NCBI GenBank assembly: GCA_013297755.1
Contig: JAAFIH010000009.1
Location: forward strand, 1-64,000
DNA from: Cytophagales bacterium
GTDB taxonomy: Bacteria; Bacteroidota; Bacteroidia; Cytophagales; UBA9547
Direction: 5' to 3'
Length of the DNA: 64,000 nt
Below the pieces are notes generated by a model. It was given only the letters and a program-made list of their open reading frames with translations. It had not been told where the DNA came from and ran no database searches. Position 1 is the first letter of the stretch; every line of letters starts with the position of its first letter. Below, one piece after another: positions 19,063-27,145 of this stretch. A program made the position numbers and the translations under genes.

Positions 19063-20631
19063 ATGAAAAAAATCAAAAGCATTTTAACAGTAGCTTTGCT
19101 TATAACTCAAATTGGGCAAAGTCAGATAGTAGATATTGAAAAAACGTATGAAATATCCAGGAAATCAAAAAGAGGGTTTTTGTCGGGTATAGACTATAAT
19201 TCTGATGAACAAACGTATCAATTAACCTATATAACTAAACAAAACGACCGAAAATTAAAATATGAATTTTATAAATTCGACAAAGATTTTAATTTTTTAA
19301 ACGATGGTGAAGGTGAGGAGATTTTTGAAAAAATGAAAACTAAATTTAGATGGTTTAAATTTAGAGATCTTTTGTATAGTGTAGAAGGGGTAACGGTCGA
19401 AAATAATCTGATGGGTACACTGGTAATGAGAAAAAAGTTGATCGAATTTAAGTATGATTTTTGGATTGCTGGATACTACCGAAAAGTTACAGTTTTAGAA
19501 AAACTAAAGCCTAAGACTGATGATGGACGCAAAATGTCGCTTGTTGCATATACCGAAGACAACAAAACTGGCGATATTTTGGTGTTAGCAGCCATAAAAT
19601 TAAAATTAGGTAAAAATATGGCCGAAAAAAATCCAAGACCTTATGACTTATATTTTATGAGATTCAACAAAGATTTGGATATTGTAAGTGAAACCATTAT
19701 TCCTTTCGAAACCCCACAAACCTTACTTGCAGCCAAAGCAATTTTTGAAACAAACGAAGAAGATCCCGAAAATCCAGGCGTTGAATCTATGGCAGTTACA
19801 TTAGCTACTGCACCAGAAAAAAACTTAAAACCTACTTGTACTTATTTAAGACTGGGTGCCGATACCAAAATAATTCATCGCCAATCGTTTGTTTCAAATG
19901 CCAATTATTGGAATCTTGATGAGATGATTTTAGACCAAAATACCAACGATATGTATCTTTTTGGCCCAGCTGTGGATGATTTAGGTAAATATTCTAAAGG
20001 CAAATTTAAGTCTATACAACTGGCAAAGATTAATAACAAAGGCGAAAAAGAATTTCTTACTGAAACCGAGCTTGAGGAGATTTCAAAAAAACTGAAAACA
20101 CCCCCAACCCAAAAATCAGCTCCTGAATATGAAGGCAAAAAATTTGAATTTAGTACATATAAAGTAAGTTCAACTGGAGATTTGTTTGTATCTGGCCAAA
20201 ACTATAAAATAGATCAAGCAGGAAACGACAAGGGTTCAAAAAATTTCAAAGACATCATGGGATTTCATTTTGATAGTAAAGGCCTCTTGAAATCTCAATA
20301 TGGCATTGATACAAAAGAAAACGGAAATGCTGCCCAGAATTTTGGAACCCCACAATTGTACCTCGAAGGTAATGATGGTAATATGTACTGGATGATCAGA
20401 GAAATAAAAGATTTTAATGCACTATATGGCAAATTACTTACTTATCCTAGATTAGGCAAGATAACTCCAGATGCTAAAGTATCTGATTTTCTTACCATTG
20501 GAAAATCAGATGGATATTACCTAGACCCTAAATACCCTTTTTTAGAAATTAATAAAGGCAATAATATTGTATTTTTTGGAGCAAACAAATCTGGTAAATC
20601 TATTTGGTTTTGTAGAGTAAATTTAAAATAA
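19063..20631 (+). CDS. Secreted protein of unknown function
   Basis: A 522-residue protein with a signal peptide (positive MKKIKS, then hydrophobic ILTVALLITQIGQSQ, likely cleavage near residue 21). The mature part alternates strands and charged loops with repeated FYKFDKDFN, MRFNKDLDIV, MYLFGPAVDDLGKY and GDLFVSGQNYKI segments, suggesting a beta-propeller-like or repetitive beta structure of the sort common in Bacteroidota periplasmic proteins. No catalytic motif was recognised. It is a single-gene unit followed by a strong intrinsic terminator. Confidence 0.75.
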   Translation: MKKIKSILTVALLITQIGQSQIVDIEKTYEISRKSKRGFLSGIDYNSDEQTYQLTYITKQNDRKLKYEFYKFDKDFNFLNDGEGEEIFEKMKTKFRWFKFRDLLYSVEGVTVENNLMGTLVMRKKLIEFKYDFWIAGYYRKVTVLEKLKPKTDDGRKMSLVAYTEDNKTGDILVLAAIKLKLGKNMAEKNPRPYDLYFMRFNKDLDIVSETIIPFETPQTLLAAKAIFETNEEDPENPGVESMAVTLATAPEKNLKPTCTYLRLGADTKIIHRQSFVSNANYWNLDEMILDQNTNDMYLFGPAVDDLGKYSKGKFKSIQLAKINNKGEKEFLTETELEEISKKLKTPPTQKSAPEYEGKKFEFSTYKVSSTGDLFVSGQNYKIDQAGNDKGSKNFKDIMGFHFDSKGLLKSQYGIDTKENGNAAQNFGTPQLYLEGNDGNMYWMIREIKDFNALYGKLLTYPRLGKITPDAKVSDFLTIGKSDGYYLDPKYPFLEINKGNNIVFFGANKSGKSIWFCRVNLK

Positions 20632-20643
20632 ATGGTATATTTT

Positions 20644-20680
20644 AAAAGGTTTTAGTATATTCTAAAACCTTTTATTTTTT
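20644..20680 (+). terminator. Intrinsic terminator after the secreted-protein gene
   Basis: A perfect 12-bp stem (AAAAGGTTTTAG / CTAAAACCTTTT) with a 6-nt loop is followed by ATTTTTTTTT. It begins 12 nt after the stop codon. The symmetric A/T flanks could let it work weakly in reverse as well. Confidence 0.85.
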
Positions 20681-20730
20681 TTAACAAAATTGAAGGAATA
20701 TATTAATTTTGATACTCTTTTAGATGACAA

Positions 20731-21312
20731 ATGAACAAAGATAACATTCAAAAATATATTCAGTCTATTATCAATATGCCTAACGAAAAGGCACAGGCAG
20801 TGGTAGAAAAATTTGAACTTTTTGAATTGCCTAAACACCAACTTTTGATTACCGAAAACAAGCAAGCTAAAGATACCTTTATTCTCGAAAGTGGCTTTGT
20901 GCGTTCGTTTACGCATGATAATCTAGGAAATGAGGTAACGACCAATCTTTTTTCTCCTGTTTGTTTTGTAAACGATTTTTTGGCTTTTTTTAAACAACAG
21001 CCCTCAAGCGAAAATTTTGAAACCTTAACTCCATGTGTTTTTTGGAAAATGAGCTACCAACATGTACAGGAAAGTTTTCACAATATTCCCGAATTTAGAG
21101 AATTTGGACGTATGATGCTAGTTACTAATTATTCGATTTTGCAAAATAGAATGTTGGGCATGATAAAAGATACTGCCGAAACACGCTATCTCAAATTGAT
21201 GAAACAGCATCCAGCTGTTTTTCAACATGTTCCGTTAAAAATTATTGCTTCTTATCTTGGTGTTACAGATACTTCGTTGAGTAGAATTAGAAAAGATATT
21301 TCAAGAAAATAA
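20731..21312 (+). CDS. Crp/Fnr family transcriptional regulator
   Basis: A 193-residue protein. An N-terminal cyclic-nucleotide-binding-like beta barrel (KHQLLITENKQAKDTFILESGFVRSFTHD) is followed by the dimer helix and a C-terminal winged helix-turn-helix (VPLKIIASYLGVTDTSLSRIRKDIS). No cysteine cluster for an Fe-S centre is present and the cAMP-contact Arg-Ser pair is not evident, so the effector is unknown. Bacteroidota have many such orphan Crp-type regulators. It stands alone, 50 nt after the upstream terminator. Confidence 0.88.
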   Translation: MNKDNIQKYIQSIINMPNEKAQAVVEKFELFELPKHQLLITENKQAKDTFILESGFVRSFTHDNLGNEVTTNLFSPVCFVNDFLAFFKQQPSSENFETLTPCVFWKMSYQHVQESFHNIPEFREFGRMMLVTNYSILQNRMLGMIKDTAETRYLKLMKQHPAVFQHVPLKIIASYLGVTDTSLSRIRKDISRK

Positions 21313-21479
21313 CTACTTAGCACTCTTATGATTTGGCTAGTGCGAAAGTAAAAAGAAATTTTTATAACCAATATGGTAATATTTCCATTAATTCGATTGA
21401 TTTAAACCACTAAAAAAGTCGAAAACAAGTAGCAAATGATACTATTTTTAGAATTTTATTAGCAAATATTAATTTTATT

Positions 21480-21566
21480 CGTATATTTGCAGTGTCGAAG
21501 GAGTTTAAAAAACTTCTTTGGCAGACAAGAAAAGCCTTTTATACAGAGTATGAAAGGCTTTTTGGT
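21480..21566 (+). ncRNA. Candidate small RNA with its own promoter and terminator
   Basis: A perfect -7 box TATATTTG (21480-21487) is followed by about 75 nt containing two hairpins: AAGGAGTTT/AACTTCTTT enclosed by TGTC/GACA, and then a terminator-like stem AAAGCCTTT...AAAGGCTTT ending in TTTTTGGTTTTT. A coding frame running through it is short and low complexity. The second hairpin also serves the convergent nuclease gene as a terminator, so this could be just a bidirectional terminator. The promoter plus first stem favour an sRNA. This is inference. Confidence 0.4.
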
Positions 21567-21568
21567 TT

Positions 21569-22069
21569 TTATTCCATGGGTATATCATCAATATTGTTGA
21601 TAATTTCCAAATATTTTTTGGTAACAATATCTAGTCTATTCATTGTGTATAGTTTGTTGTTATTGCCTATAAGCCATATTTCTTCAATTACTTTGTATTG
21701 TTCAGTATTGGTTAGCTTACCTCCAATAGCACGTTTTAAAACTCGTTTACTCATATTAGGATTAGAGAGTTCTATAACTAAAATTTTAATATTTTGAATT
21801 TTTGCGTCTGATATATCTTTTTCAATTCTTCCTTGAATATTTTTAGCTTTATTTGGCGATTTCAAATCTGCTAATTTGTTATTAATATTATAATCAGGGT
21901 TTTTTATTCCTTCGTTATTTTCAACGTAAGGCCTAATTTCTACTTTATGTCCATTATCAGCCAATACTATGCCTTTTAAGGTCAGTAATTCGATTTCGTC
22001 TTTATTTGCATCTTTGTGTAAATGCAAAGTGCCGCCATTTTGGCTTTTATAAATTTCATTATATCCCAT
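21569..22069 (-). CDS. Orphan CdiA C-terminal tRNase-like (PD-(D/E)XK) toxin domain protein
   Basis: A protein of about 166 residues (from ATG 22069; an in-frame TTG lies 4 codons earlier). MGYNEIYKSQNGGTLHLHKDAN, then a helix, then GHKVEIRPYVE, NPDYNINNKLADLKSP and ILVIELSNPN match the CdiA_C tRNase toxin domain, with Asp and the D-L-K triad as the nuclease core. Such domains normally sit at the end of very long CdiA or phage-head proteins. Here there is no delivery moiety, signal peptide or visible immunity gene. It may be an orphan toxin module or an immunity-independent nuclease. A candidate sRNA/terminator lies just beyond its 3' end. Confidence 0.7.
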   Translation of the reverse strand: MGYNEIYKSQNGGTLHLHKDANKDEIELLTLKGIVLADNGHKVEIRPYVENNEGIKNPDYNINNKLADLKSPNKAKNIQGRIEKDISDAKIQNIKILVIELSNPNMSKRVLKRAIGGKLTNTEQYKVIEEIWLIGNNNKLYTMNRLDIVTKKYLEIINNIDDIPME

Positions 22070-22081
22070 ATCAGTTGGCAA

Positions 22082-22374
22082 ATATATTCTTATTTATATT
22101 TTTTTTGCATTTTTAAGTAACAAGAATTTAATACAAAAAATTGATTTATGTTGCACTTTAGTCATAAGTATTTTGATTCATTTTTTACTTTAAAATGTGT
22201 TTTTTGTATTGGTATTACAATAGCATTAATAAAGTGAATCCTATTTGCCAAAATGGATTTTTCCACAGTTTTCAAGTGTATTTATAATTTTAGCAATTCT
22301 TGCCATTTGCTAAGTTGGTTTGGTTGTAAATTGTTCAAATTTGTATCCATGTTTCACTTAACAAAATTTACAAA
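22082..22374. other. Intergenic region between divergent genes, no feature recognised
   Basis: About 290 nt of AT-rich sequence separating the nuclease-like gene from the divergent membrane-protein gene. It must carry both promoters. No gene, RNA or repeat could be supported. Confidence 0.4.
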
Positions 22375-23109
22375 ATGAATATTTTATCAACAGCCGTACC
22401 TCAATGGGTTTCAATAGCATTTTTAGGAATGCTTCCCTTTGCTATTTTCATGATTGCCAACGCTGCAAAGCAAGGTGCAATTAAAGCCAATTTAGATTCA
22501 GAAAAAGTAACATGGGTGTTTAGATCTGTTTTTATTTTTTATGGAATATATTTTATTTATGTGTTTGTAATGAGCCAAACTGGGATATTCTTAGAAAATA
22601 CAGTTCCACCAAAAGTTATATTTTTTACTATTTTGCCACTCTTTTTATTTTTCATGTTGGTAGTTTCAAATCTTAAAATTTACAAAACCATTGTTCAAAA
22701 TGCAAGTTTAGAATCGCTTGTTTGGTTGCATATATTCAGATTTATTGGAATATTTTTTATAATCGTTTATTTCTATGGGGCTATTCCAAAAAACTTTGCT
22801 TATGTGGGTGGTTTTGGCGATATAGCTATTGCTTTTACAAGTATATTTGTTGCCAAAGCAATTTCACTAAAAAAGCATTATGCTAAAATACTTACTTTTG
22901 TATGGAATATTTTTGGAATTCTAGATATACTTTCAGTTTTGACCACAGCTATAATCACAACTAAACTTTCTATCGAAACTGGTTCACAAAGCGTGATTGA
23001 AATGGCAAAATTCCCATTTGTATTGATTCCAGCTTTTGCGGGAGCTACAATCATCTTTTTGCACATTACCATTTTTAGGAAATTGTGGTTGGAAAGGAAA
23101 ATTAATTAA
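22375..23109 (+). CDS. Multi-spanning membrane protein of unknown function
   Basis: A 244-residue polytopic protein with about seven hydrophobic helices spread from residue 10 to 238. A FLGMLPFAIFMIANAAKQGA opening and an aromatic FYGIYFIYVFVMSQTGIF stretch are seen, but no transporter or enzyme motif was recognised. It is followed 82 nt later by a LuxR-type regulator on the same strand, so the pair may be functionally linked. Confidence 0.7.
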   Translation: MNILSTAVPQWVSIAFLGMLPFAIFMIANAAKQGAIKANLDSEKVTWVFRSVFIFYGIYFIYVFVMSQTGIFLENTVPPKVIFFTILPLFLFFMLVVSNLKIYKTIVQNASLESLVWLHIFRFIGIFFIIVYFYGAIPKNFAYVGGFGDIAIAFTSIFVAKAISLKKHYAKILTFVWNIFGILDILSVLTTAIITTKLSIETGSQSVIEMAKFPFVLIPAFAGATIIFLHITIFRKLWLERKIN

Positions 23110-23191
23110 TTGAAACCAACAAATTAAAACATTCTTTCATGTATTTTCGCAAAAATCTAATAATGTAAATATTACTAATACAAGAAACTTT

Positions 23192-23962
23192 ATGCAAGAA
23201 TCCAATTCCATTGAACAAATATTTTTTAAATACTTGAGCGAACTCCAATTTGATGAAAAGCAATTGGATTATTCTTTGGTAGAAAAACATGCCCATGTTT
23301 TAGAAACGATTTCTACATTGAGCAATTCAGGAACATCCATTTTTGATTTGCACAAACGCCAAATTGTTTTCTATTCGTCAAATTATGGACAAAATTTAGG
23401 GTATAAACATTCTGATTATAAGGATATTGGGCAAATGTTTTTTGGACTTAAAATCCATCCAGATGATACTTTTCAGCTGAGTACCAATGGAGTAACGATT
23501 TATAAAATCTTCAATAATTTGTCTAATGACGAAAAACTAAATCATAAATTAGTTTCTGAATACAGAATATTGAATGCTCAAAATCAGTATACTCGTTTGG
23601 TAGAACAATATCAGGTATTGGAAATTGACAAAAAAGGGCAGATTTGGTTGATGTTTCTCACTGTAGATTTATCTCCCAACCAAGATGTGACTGAAGGTAG
23701 CAAAAGTCAATTATTAAATTTTAGAACTGGAAATATTATCCCCATAGAAAGTCCACAAAAAATTCAGTATGAATTGACAAAACGAGAAATGGAAATCCTA
23801 AAATTGGTAAAAGAGGGATTTTTGAGCAAGGAAATTTCAGATAAATTATCCATAAGTTTACACACAGTAAATACTCATAGACAGCGATTTTTAGAGAAAT
23901 TGGGAGCTAATAATTCCTTTGAAGCCATCATGTTTGCTTCCAAATATGGATTGTTGGATTAG
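23192..23962 (+). CDS. LuxR family transcriptional regulator with PAS-like N-terminal region
   Basis: A 256-residue regulator. The N-terminal 150 residues (SNSGTSIFDLHKRQIVFYSSNYGQNLGY...IHPDD...EYRILNAQNQYTRL) look like a PAS fold. The C-terminus is a clear LuxR-type helix-turn-helix: LTKREMEILKLVKEGFLSKEISDKLSISLHTVNTHRQRFLEKL (about residues 194-236). It lacks a receiver domain, so it is not a classical response regulator; the PAS-like part may sense a ligand. Its 3' end overlaps the convergent aspartic-protease gene by 4 nt. Confidence 0.87.
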   Translation: MQESNSIEQIFFKYLSELQFDEKQLDYSLVEKHAHVLETISTLSNSGTSIFDLHKRQIVFYSSNYGQNLGYKHSDYKDIGQMFFGLKIHPDDTFQLSTNGVTIYKIFNNLSNDEKLNHKLVSEYRILNAQNQYTRLVEQYQVLEIDKKGQIWLMFLTVDLSPNQDVTEGSKSQLLNFRTGNIIPIESPQKIQYELTKREMEILKLVKEGFLSKEISDKLSISLHTVNTHRQRFLEKLGANNSFEAIMFASKYGLLD

Positions 23963-24348
23963 GATATAGAAATAGTATTTTCTGAAGTATCAACACAAAA
24001 CTTGGTCTGATCTAAAAAATCAAGTCCAAGCAGACCATTATAATCAGAGAAAATGCCATGTGCTAAAAAATCGTACACTTGAATTTGATATTTTTCTTTT
24101 GTCAAACCAAAAGAAGAAAATGAATCTATTTCAAAAACCTCTGTTTCAATTATTCCATTAGCAGTTTCTATTTCAACAGTGCCTATATTATCTTTCAAAT
24201 CATACCCAAGCAAATACAAGGCATTGCTATCAATGGTAGTATTAGTTGCACCTGTATCTAATATCATTTTAAATTCATACTTTTTATCTATTTCTACATT
24301 TACAAGAATTAAGCCACTCTCTGGTTCACGTTTGAATTTATATGTCAT
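23959..24348 (-). CDS. Retropepsin-like (clan AA) aspartic protease
   Basis: A 129-residue single-domain protease. The active-site motif ILDTGATNT has its catalytic Asp at residue 31. The downstream hydrophobic-hydrophobic-Gly motif is GLLGLDFL, with the preceding SDYNG loop, as in retroviral-type proteases that work as homodimers. There is no signal peptide, so it is probably cytoplasmic. It overlaps the upstream 85-residue gene by 4 nt (ATGA), which implies translational coupling. Confidence 0.85.
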   Translation of the reverse strand: MTYKFKREPESGLILVNVEIDKKYEFKMILDTGATNTTIDSNALYLLGYDLKDNIGTVEIETANGIIETEVFEIDSFSSFGLTKEKYQIQVYDFLAHGIFSDYNGLLGLDFLDQTKFCVDTSENTISIS

Positions 24349-24602
24349 TTTGATATTCTATTAAAAATACCTGTAATTTTTCTGGTTGGTCTAAAAGTTC
24401 CAGTATAAATCAAGGTAATTTTATTAAAGTTTGAAGTCTTGTCTCTGCCAATGTAGCAAACTTCTTTTTTATCTTTACTATGAAATAATGGAATACCTGA
24501 AAGGACATCAAGTTTGCTATCGTCCATCATAGGATTTCCTAGCAAAACCCATTCATCAGGGAAACGTGTTTTGATATCTGCTATATTTAATAATTCTCCC
24601 AT
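24345..24602 (-). CDS. Small hypothetical protein coupled to the aspartic protease
   Basis: An 85-residue soluble protein (MGELLNIADIKTRFPDEWVLLGNP...PLFHSKDKKEVCYIGRD). No fold was recognised, but small proteins with a similar FPDEWVLLG start occur directly upstream of retropepsin-like genes in cyanobacteria and Bacteroidota, to my knowledge. The stop-start overlap with the protease gene suggests the two act together, perhaps as substrate or partner. Confidence 0.65.
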   Translation of the reverse strand: MGELLNIADIKTRFPDEWVLLGNPMMDDSKLDVLSGIPLFHSKDKKEVCYIGRDKTSNFNKITLIYTGTFRPTRKITGIFNRISK

Positions 24603-24702
24603 AATTTAATATTACATAATATATACAAATTTAAGTTTTTTGTATTTGAATTGCAAGTAAATAAATTAGCTATTTTTTGTTTATAAATATTATATATAAA
24701 GC

Positions 24703-24746
24703 AATGTCGTTTACTTAAGAATCTGATTAACTTTCTCCTTTGGAGC
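24703..24746. repeat. Truncated MITE family A copy
   Basis: It begins AATGTCGTTTACTTAAGA and continues with the family's internal TTTCTCCTTTGGAG, then stops exactly where a family B element begins. Its other half was not found beyond that element, so it was interrupted and then lost one end. Confidence 0.65.
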
Positions 24747-24934
24747 AGGGCAAACGCATTTAAGATATTTTAAATAAAATTACCTATTATTTTAATAACC
24801 CCACCCTAAATCCAATTTCTGTTTGATGCACAGAATCCAAAGGGAGGGACTTTACATTCAACTATTTAAAAAACATTCTTTTTTAGTAATATTTTACTAT
24901 TTCATCCTATGATATTTTTAAATGCGTTTGCCCT
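24747..24934. repeat. MITE family B, copy 1
   Basis: A 188-bp element with inverted termini AGGGCAAACGCATTTAA at both ends and the shared core hairpin inside (CCAATTTCTGT...ACAGAATCC). It is about as long as copy 2 at 35.5 kb and clearly homologous throughout. It carries no coding frame. Flanking 11-bp sequences do not match here, unlike copy 2. Confidence 0.75.
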
Positions 24935-24954
24935 GCTCTCAATCATTTACAATG

Positions 24955-25053
24955 AACCGAAAAACAAATATTACAAGTTTATTTTGAACCCCTCTTTTAA
25001 TTTCTCCCCATGTGGGAGAAAAATTATAGGAATGTAAACTTAATTTTTCGGTT
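24955..25053. repeat. MITE family C, copy 1 (core deleted)
   Basis: Termini are AACCGAAAAACAAATATTAC at the left and, inverted, AACCGAAAAATTAA at the right. Compared with the copies at 33.2 and 35.25 kb it has lost most of the central core hairpin. Confidence 0.65.
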
Positions 25054-25140
25054 TGATATAAAAACCAGATTCAGTCCAAAATATACTGATTAATCAGTAT
25101 TGTGCTTCATTGAGCTTAGATAGACCTTTGTAGTGTCTAA

Positions 25141-25242
25141 TCTAACTTATATTTCTATGCAACGCTGACAGGGTTCAAAACCCTGTCAGCGTTACTATCT
25201 AACTTATATTTATATGACAGGGTTCAAAACCCTGTCAGCGTT
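25141..25242. repeat. Duplicated palindromic repeat
   Basis: Two tandem copies of CTAACTTATATTT(C/A)TATG plus a hairpin. The first hairpin is a perfect 15-bp stem AACGCTGACAGGGTT/AACCCTGTCAGCGTT around CAA (25161-25193). The second keeps 10 bp of stem (25215-25237). The second copy ends 19 nt before the start of the DUF4386 gene, so it may influence that gene's leader. Confidence 0.75.
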
Positions 25243-25261
25243 TCTTAAACAACAAAATCAA

Positions 25262-25963
25262 ATGAATACAGATAAATCAAATGCTAGGCTTACAGGCATC
25301 TTTTTCATAGCAGCAGCCATTACTTCTATTATTGGTCTTAGTTTGTATAACCCAGTTTTGCAAAACGTAGATTTTCTAATTTTGGGTGCAAGTCATAAAA
25401 ATCAAATCGTTTTAGGAGCAATCATGGAGTTGTTTTTGGCTGTTTCAGCCATAGGAACAGCCATCATGTTGTATCCATATTTACGAAAATATAACGAAAG
25501 TTTGGGCTTAGGTTATGTTTGCTTTCGTATGTTAGAAGTTGTATTTATCTTGATTGGCACAGTAAGCGTATTGGCAATGGTATCACTTTCTGAACAATAT
25601 ACTTATTCAATTTTATCTGACAATTCTTACTATAACATACTTGGACTTGTGTTGAAAGGAATCCATGATTGGACATTTATGCTTGGTCCAAATTTTATGC
25701 TAGGTGTAAATACATTCATATACAGTTATGTTTTTTATCAAACAAATTTAGTACCAAAACCACTTTCAGTTCTTGGAATTGTAGGGGCAGTTTTTATATT
25801 TGCAGCTTCAATTTTAGAAATATTTGGGCTTATTGTCCAAATTTCTGCTTCAGGAGTAGTATTGGCACTGCCTATTTTTACTTTTGAAATGAGTTTGGCA
25901 GTTTGGTTGATAGTGAAAGGTTTTAATTTACAATATTTGAAGAATAAAAAAGATGGCATTTGA
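25262..25963 (+). CDS. DUF4386 domain-containing membrane protein
   Basis: A 233-residue integral membrane protein with about six helices. SNARLTGIFFIAAAITSIIGLSLYNPVL at the N-terminus and LGPNFMLGVNTFIYSYVFYQTNLVPKPLSVLGIVGAVF in the C-terminal half match the DUF4386 family, which has no assigned function. ATG 25262 is chosen because upstream in-frame codons run through the palindromic repeat. The end overlaps the next gene by 11 nt. Confidence 0.85.
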   Translation: MNTDKSNARLTGIFFIAAAITSIIGLSLYNPVLQNVDFLILGASHKNQIVLGAIMELFLAVSAIGTAIMLYPYLRKYNESLGLGYVCFRMLEVVFILIGTVSVLAMVSLSEQYTYSILSDNSYYNILGLVLKGIHDWTFMLGPNFMLGVNTFIYSYVFYQTNLVPKPLSVLGIVGAVFIFAASILEIFGLIVQISASGVVLALPIFTFEMSLAVWLIVKGFNLQYLKNKKDGI

Positions 25964-26633
25964 ATTAAAAAATACAGTTCCATGGGGACGCAATTTGAGC
26001 GAATACAAAAGCATGTTTAATCTCTCTGATGCAGATTTAGACAAACGAATTATCAGTTTTGGAGATGGGCCAGCGAGCTTCAATAAAGAAATGACTAAGC
26101 TCAACAAAAGTGTAATTTCTATTGATCCAGTATATAGATTTTCGACAAACGAATTAAAACAAAGAATCGATGAAACAAAAGATATAGTGATTGAACAAAC
26201 CCAAAACAATCTCGAAAATTTTGTATGGACTCATATAAAAAATGTTGAAGAATTAAAAAAAGTTCGATTATCTGCCATGAATGATTTTCTTGATGATTTT
26301 GAATTAGGCAAAAAGGAAAAGCGTTATATCAATCACGAAATGCCAAATGCTACACAGTTTAGCGATTTTAGTTTTGACTTGGCCTTGAGTTCACATTTTC
26401 TGATACTTTACTCACAATTAGGTTTAGCGTTTCATGTTGATACTATTACAGAAATGCTAAGGGTTGCCAAAGAAATTAGAATATTTCCTATTTTGAATCT
26501 GAACGCACAGAAGTCAGAATTATTAGATGACATAATCAACCATTATCAAGACAGTTTCATAGTAAAAATAGTGAAAGTAGGCTATGAATTTCAGAAAAAT
26601 GGCAATGAAATGTTAATTATACAAAGAAAATAA
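25953..26633 (+). CDS. SAM-dependent methyltransferase-like protein
   Basis: A 226-residue protein. Near the N-terminus is VPWGRNLSEYKSMFNL, then IISFGDGPASFNKEMTKLNKSVISIDPVYRF, which looks like motif I (G-x-G-P) and the acidic motif II of a class I methyltransferase in diverged form. FSDFSFDLALSSHFLILYS could be motif IV. Proteins of this type are often annotated as methyltransferases, but the substrate is unknown. It overlaps the DUF4386 gene by 11 nt and is likely co-translated with it. Confidence 0.7.
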   Translation: MAFELKNTVPWGRNLSEYKSMFNLSDADLDKRIISFGDGPASFNKEMTKLNKSVISIDPVYRFSTNELKQRIDETKDIVIEQTQNNLENFVWTHIKNVEELKKVRLSAMNDFLDDFELGKKEKRYINHEMPNATQFSDFSFDLALSSHFLILYSQLGLAFHVDTITEMLRVAKEIRIFPILNLNAQKSELLDDIINHYQDSFIVKIVKVGYEFQKNGNEMLIIQRK

Positions 26634-26867
26634 AATGGTAAAAAAACAATCATACCCTCGTTTTAAGCTATTTTACAAGCTAGCCTAGCCATTGTCTAAT
26701 GACATACTACCAACTTTTATCAATTAAAATACAATCAGTGCTTTAGTGTAAAGGTAAAAATAGTAATTGAGGGTTGAAATCCACTTTTATCTTTGGTTCA
26801 ACAATCGTTGTACAGGCTTGTAGTACTACTTTTGGTCGTTACAGAAGATATTACCTATATATTTCAT

Positions 26868-26900
26868 AAAACATTGATAATCAGTAGTTTGCGTTGTTTA
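26868..26900. repeat. Dispersed repeat shared with 52.68 kb (inverted)
   Basis: AAACATTGATAATCAGTAGT and the following TTGCGTTGTTT recur on the opposite strand at about 52677-52716 with one mismatch over some 32 nt. It lies in a 510-nt gap (26634-27145) with no intact gene. The rest of the gap holds a restriction-gene remnant and a terminator. Confidence 0.6.
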
Positions 26901-26909
26901 AAAGAATCT

Positions 26910-26985
26910 TAATTTATACACCAACTGGTCTATTTCTTTTTCGGCTGCAGTGCTGACTTCGCCTTTAGATTTTTGAGAGATAATA
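26910..26985 (-). pseudogene. Remnant of a restriction-modification gene 3' end
   Basis: The minus-strand translation QKSKGEVSTAAEKEIDQLVY is almost identical to the C-terminal QKSKGEDSTTAEKEIDQLVY of the type IIG enzyme ending at 29388. Only about 25 codons survive. It shows either a second, deleted R-M gene or a duplication of the 3' end. The DNA match covers roughly 75 nt and ends sharply. Confidence 0.75.
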
Positions 26986-27014
26986 ATTAGCCAAATTTTT
27001 AAAAAATAATTTCT

Positions 27015-27045
27015 AAACAAAAAAACCCAGAGCTTGTCTGGGTTT
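27015..27045 (-). terminator. Intrinsic terminator of the HigA-ImmA transcription unit
   Basis: On the minus strand AAACCCAGA/TCTGGGTTT form a 9-bp stem around a 5-nt loop, followed by TTTTTTGTTTAG. It lies about 100 nt beyond the stop codon of the antitoxin/protease gene. Confidence 0.75.
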
Positions 27046-27145
27046 AGAAACCGATTTTTAAGTGCTGCACAAAAGCGTAATGTAAAGTGGGGCACTGGGT
27101 TGTATACAATATATTTGTTTTTTTTATGGTGCAAAACTAGAAATT

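Noticed and set aside
21492-21797. Plus-strand frame opposite the CdiA-CT-like gene
   Set aside because: It is the complement of a gene with clear family motifs, and its start region is an RNA hairpin.
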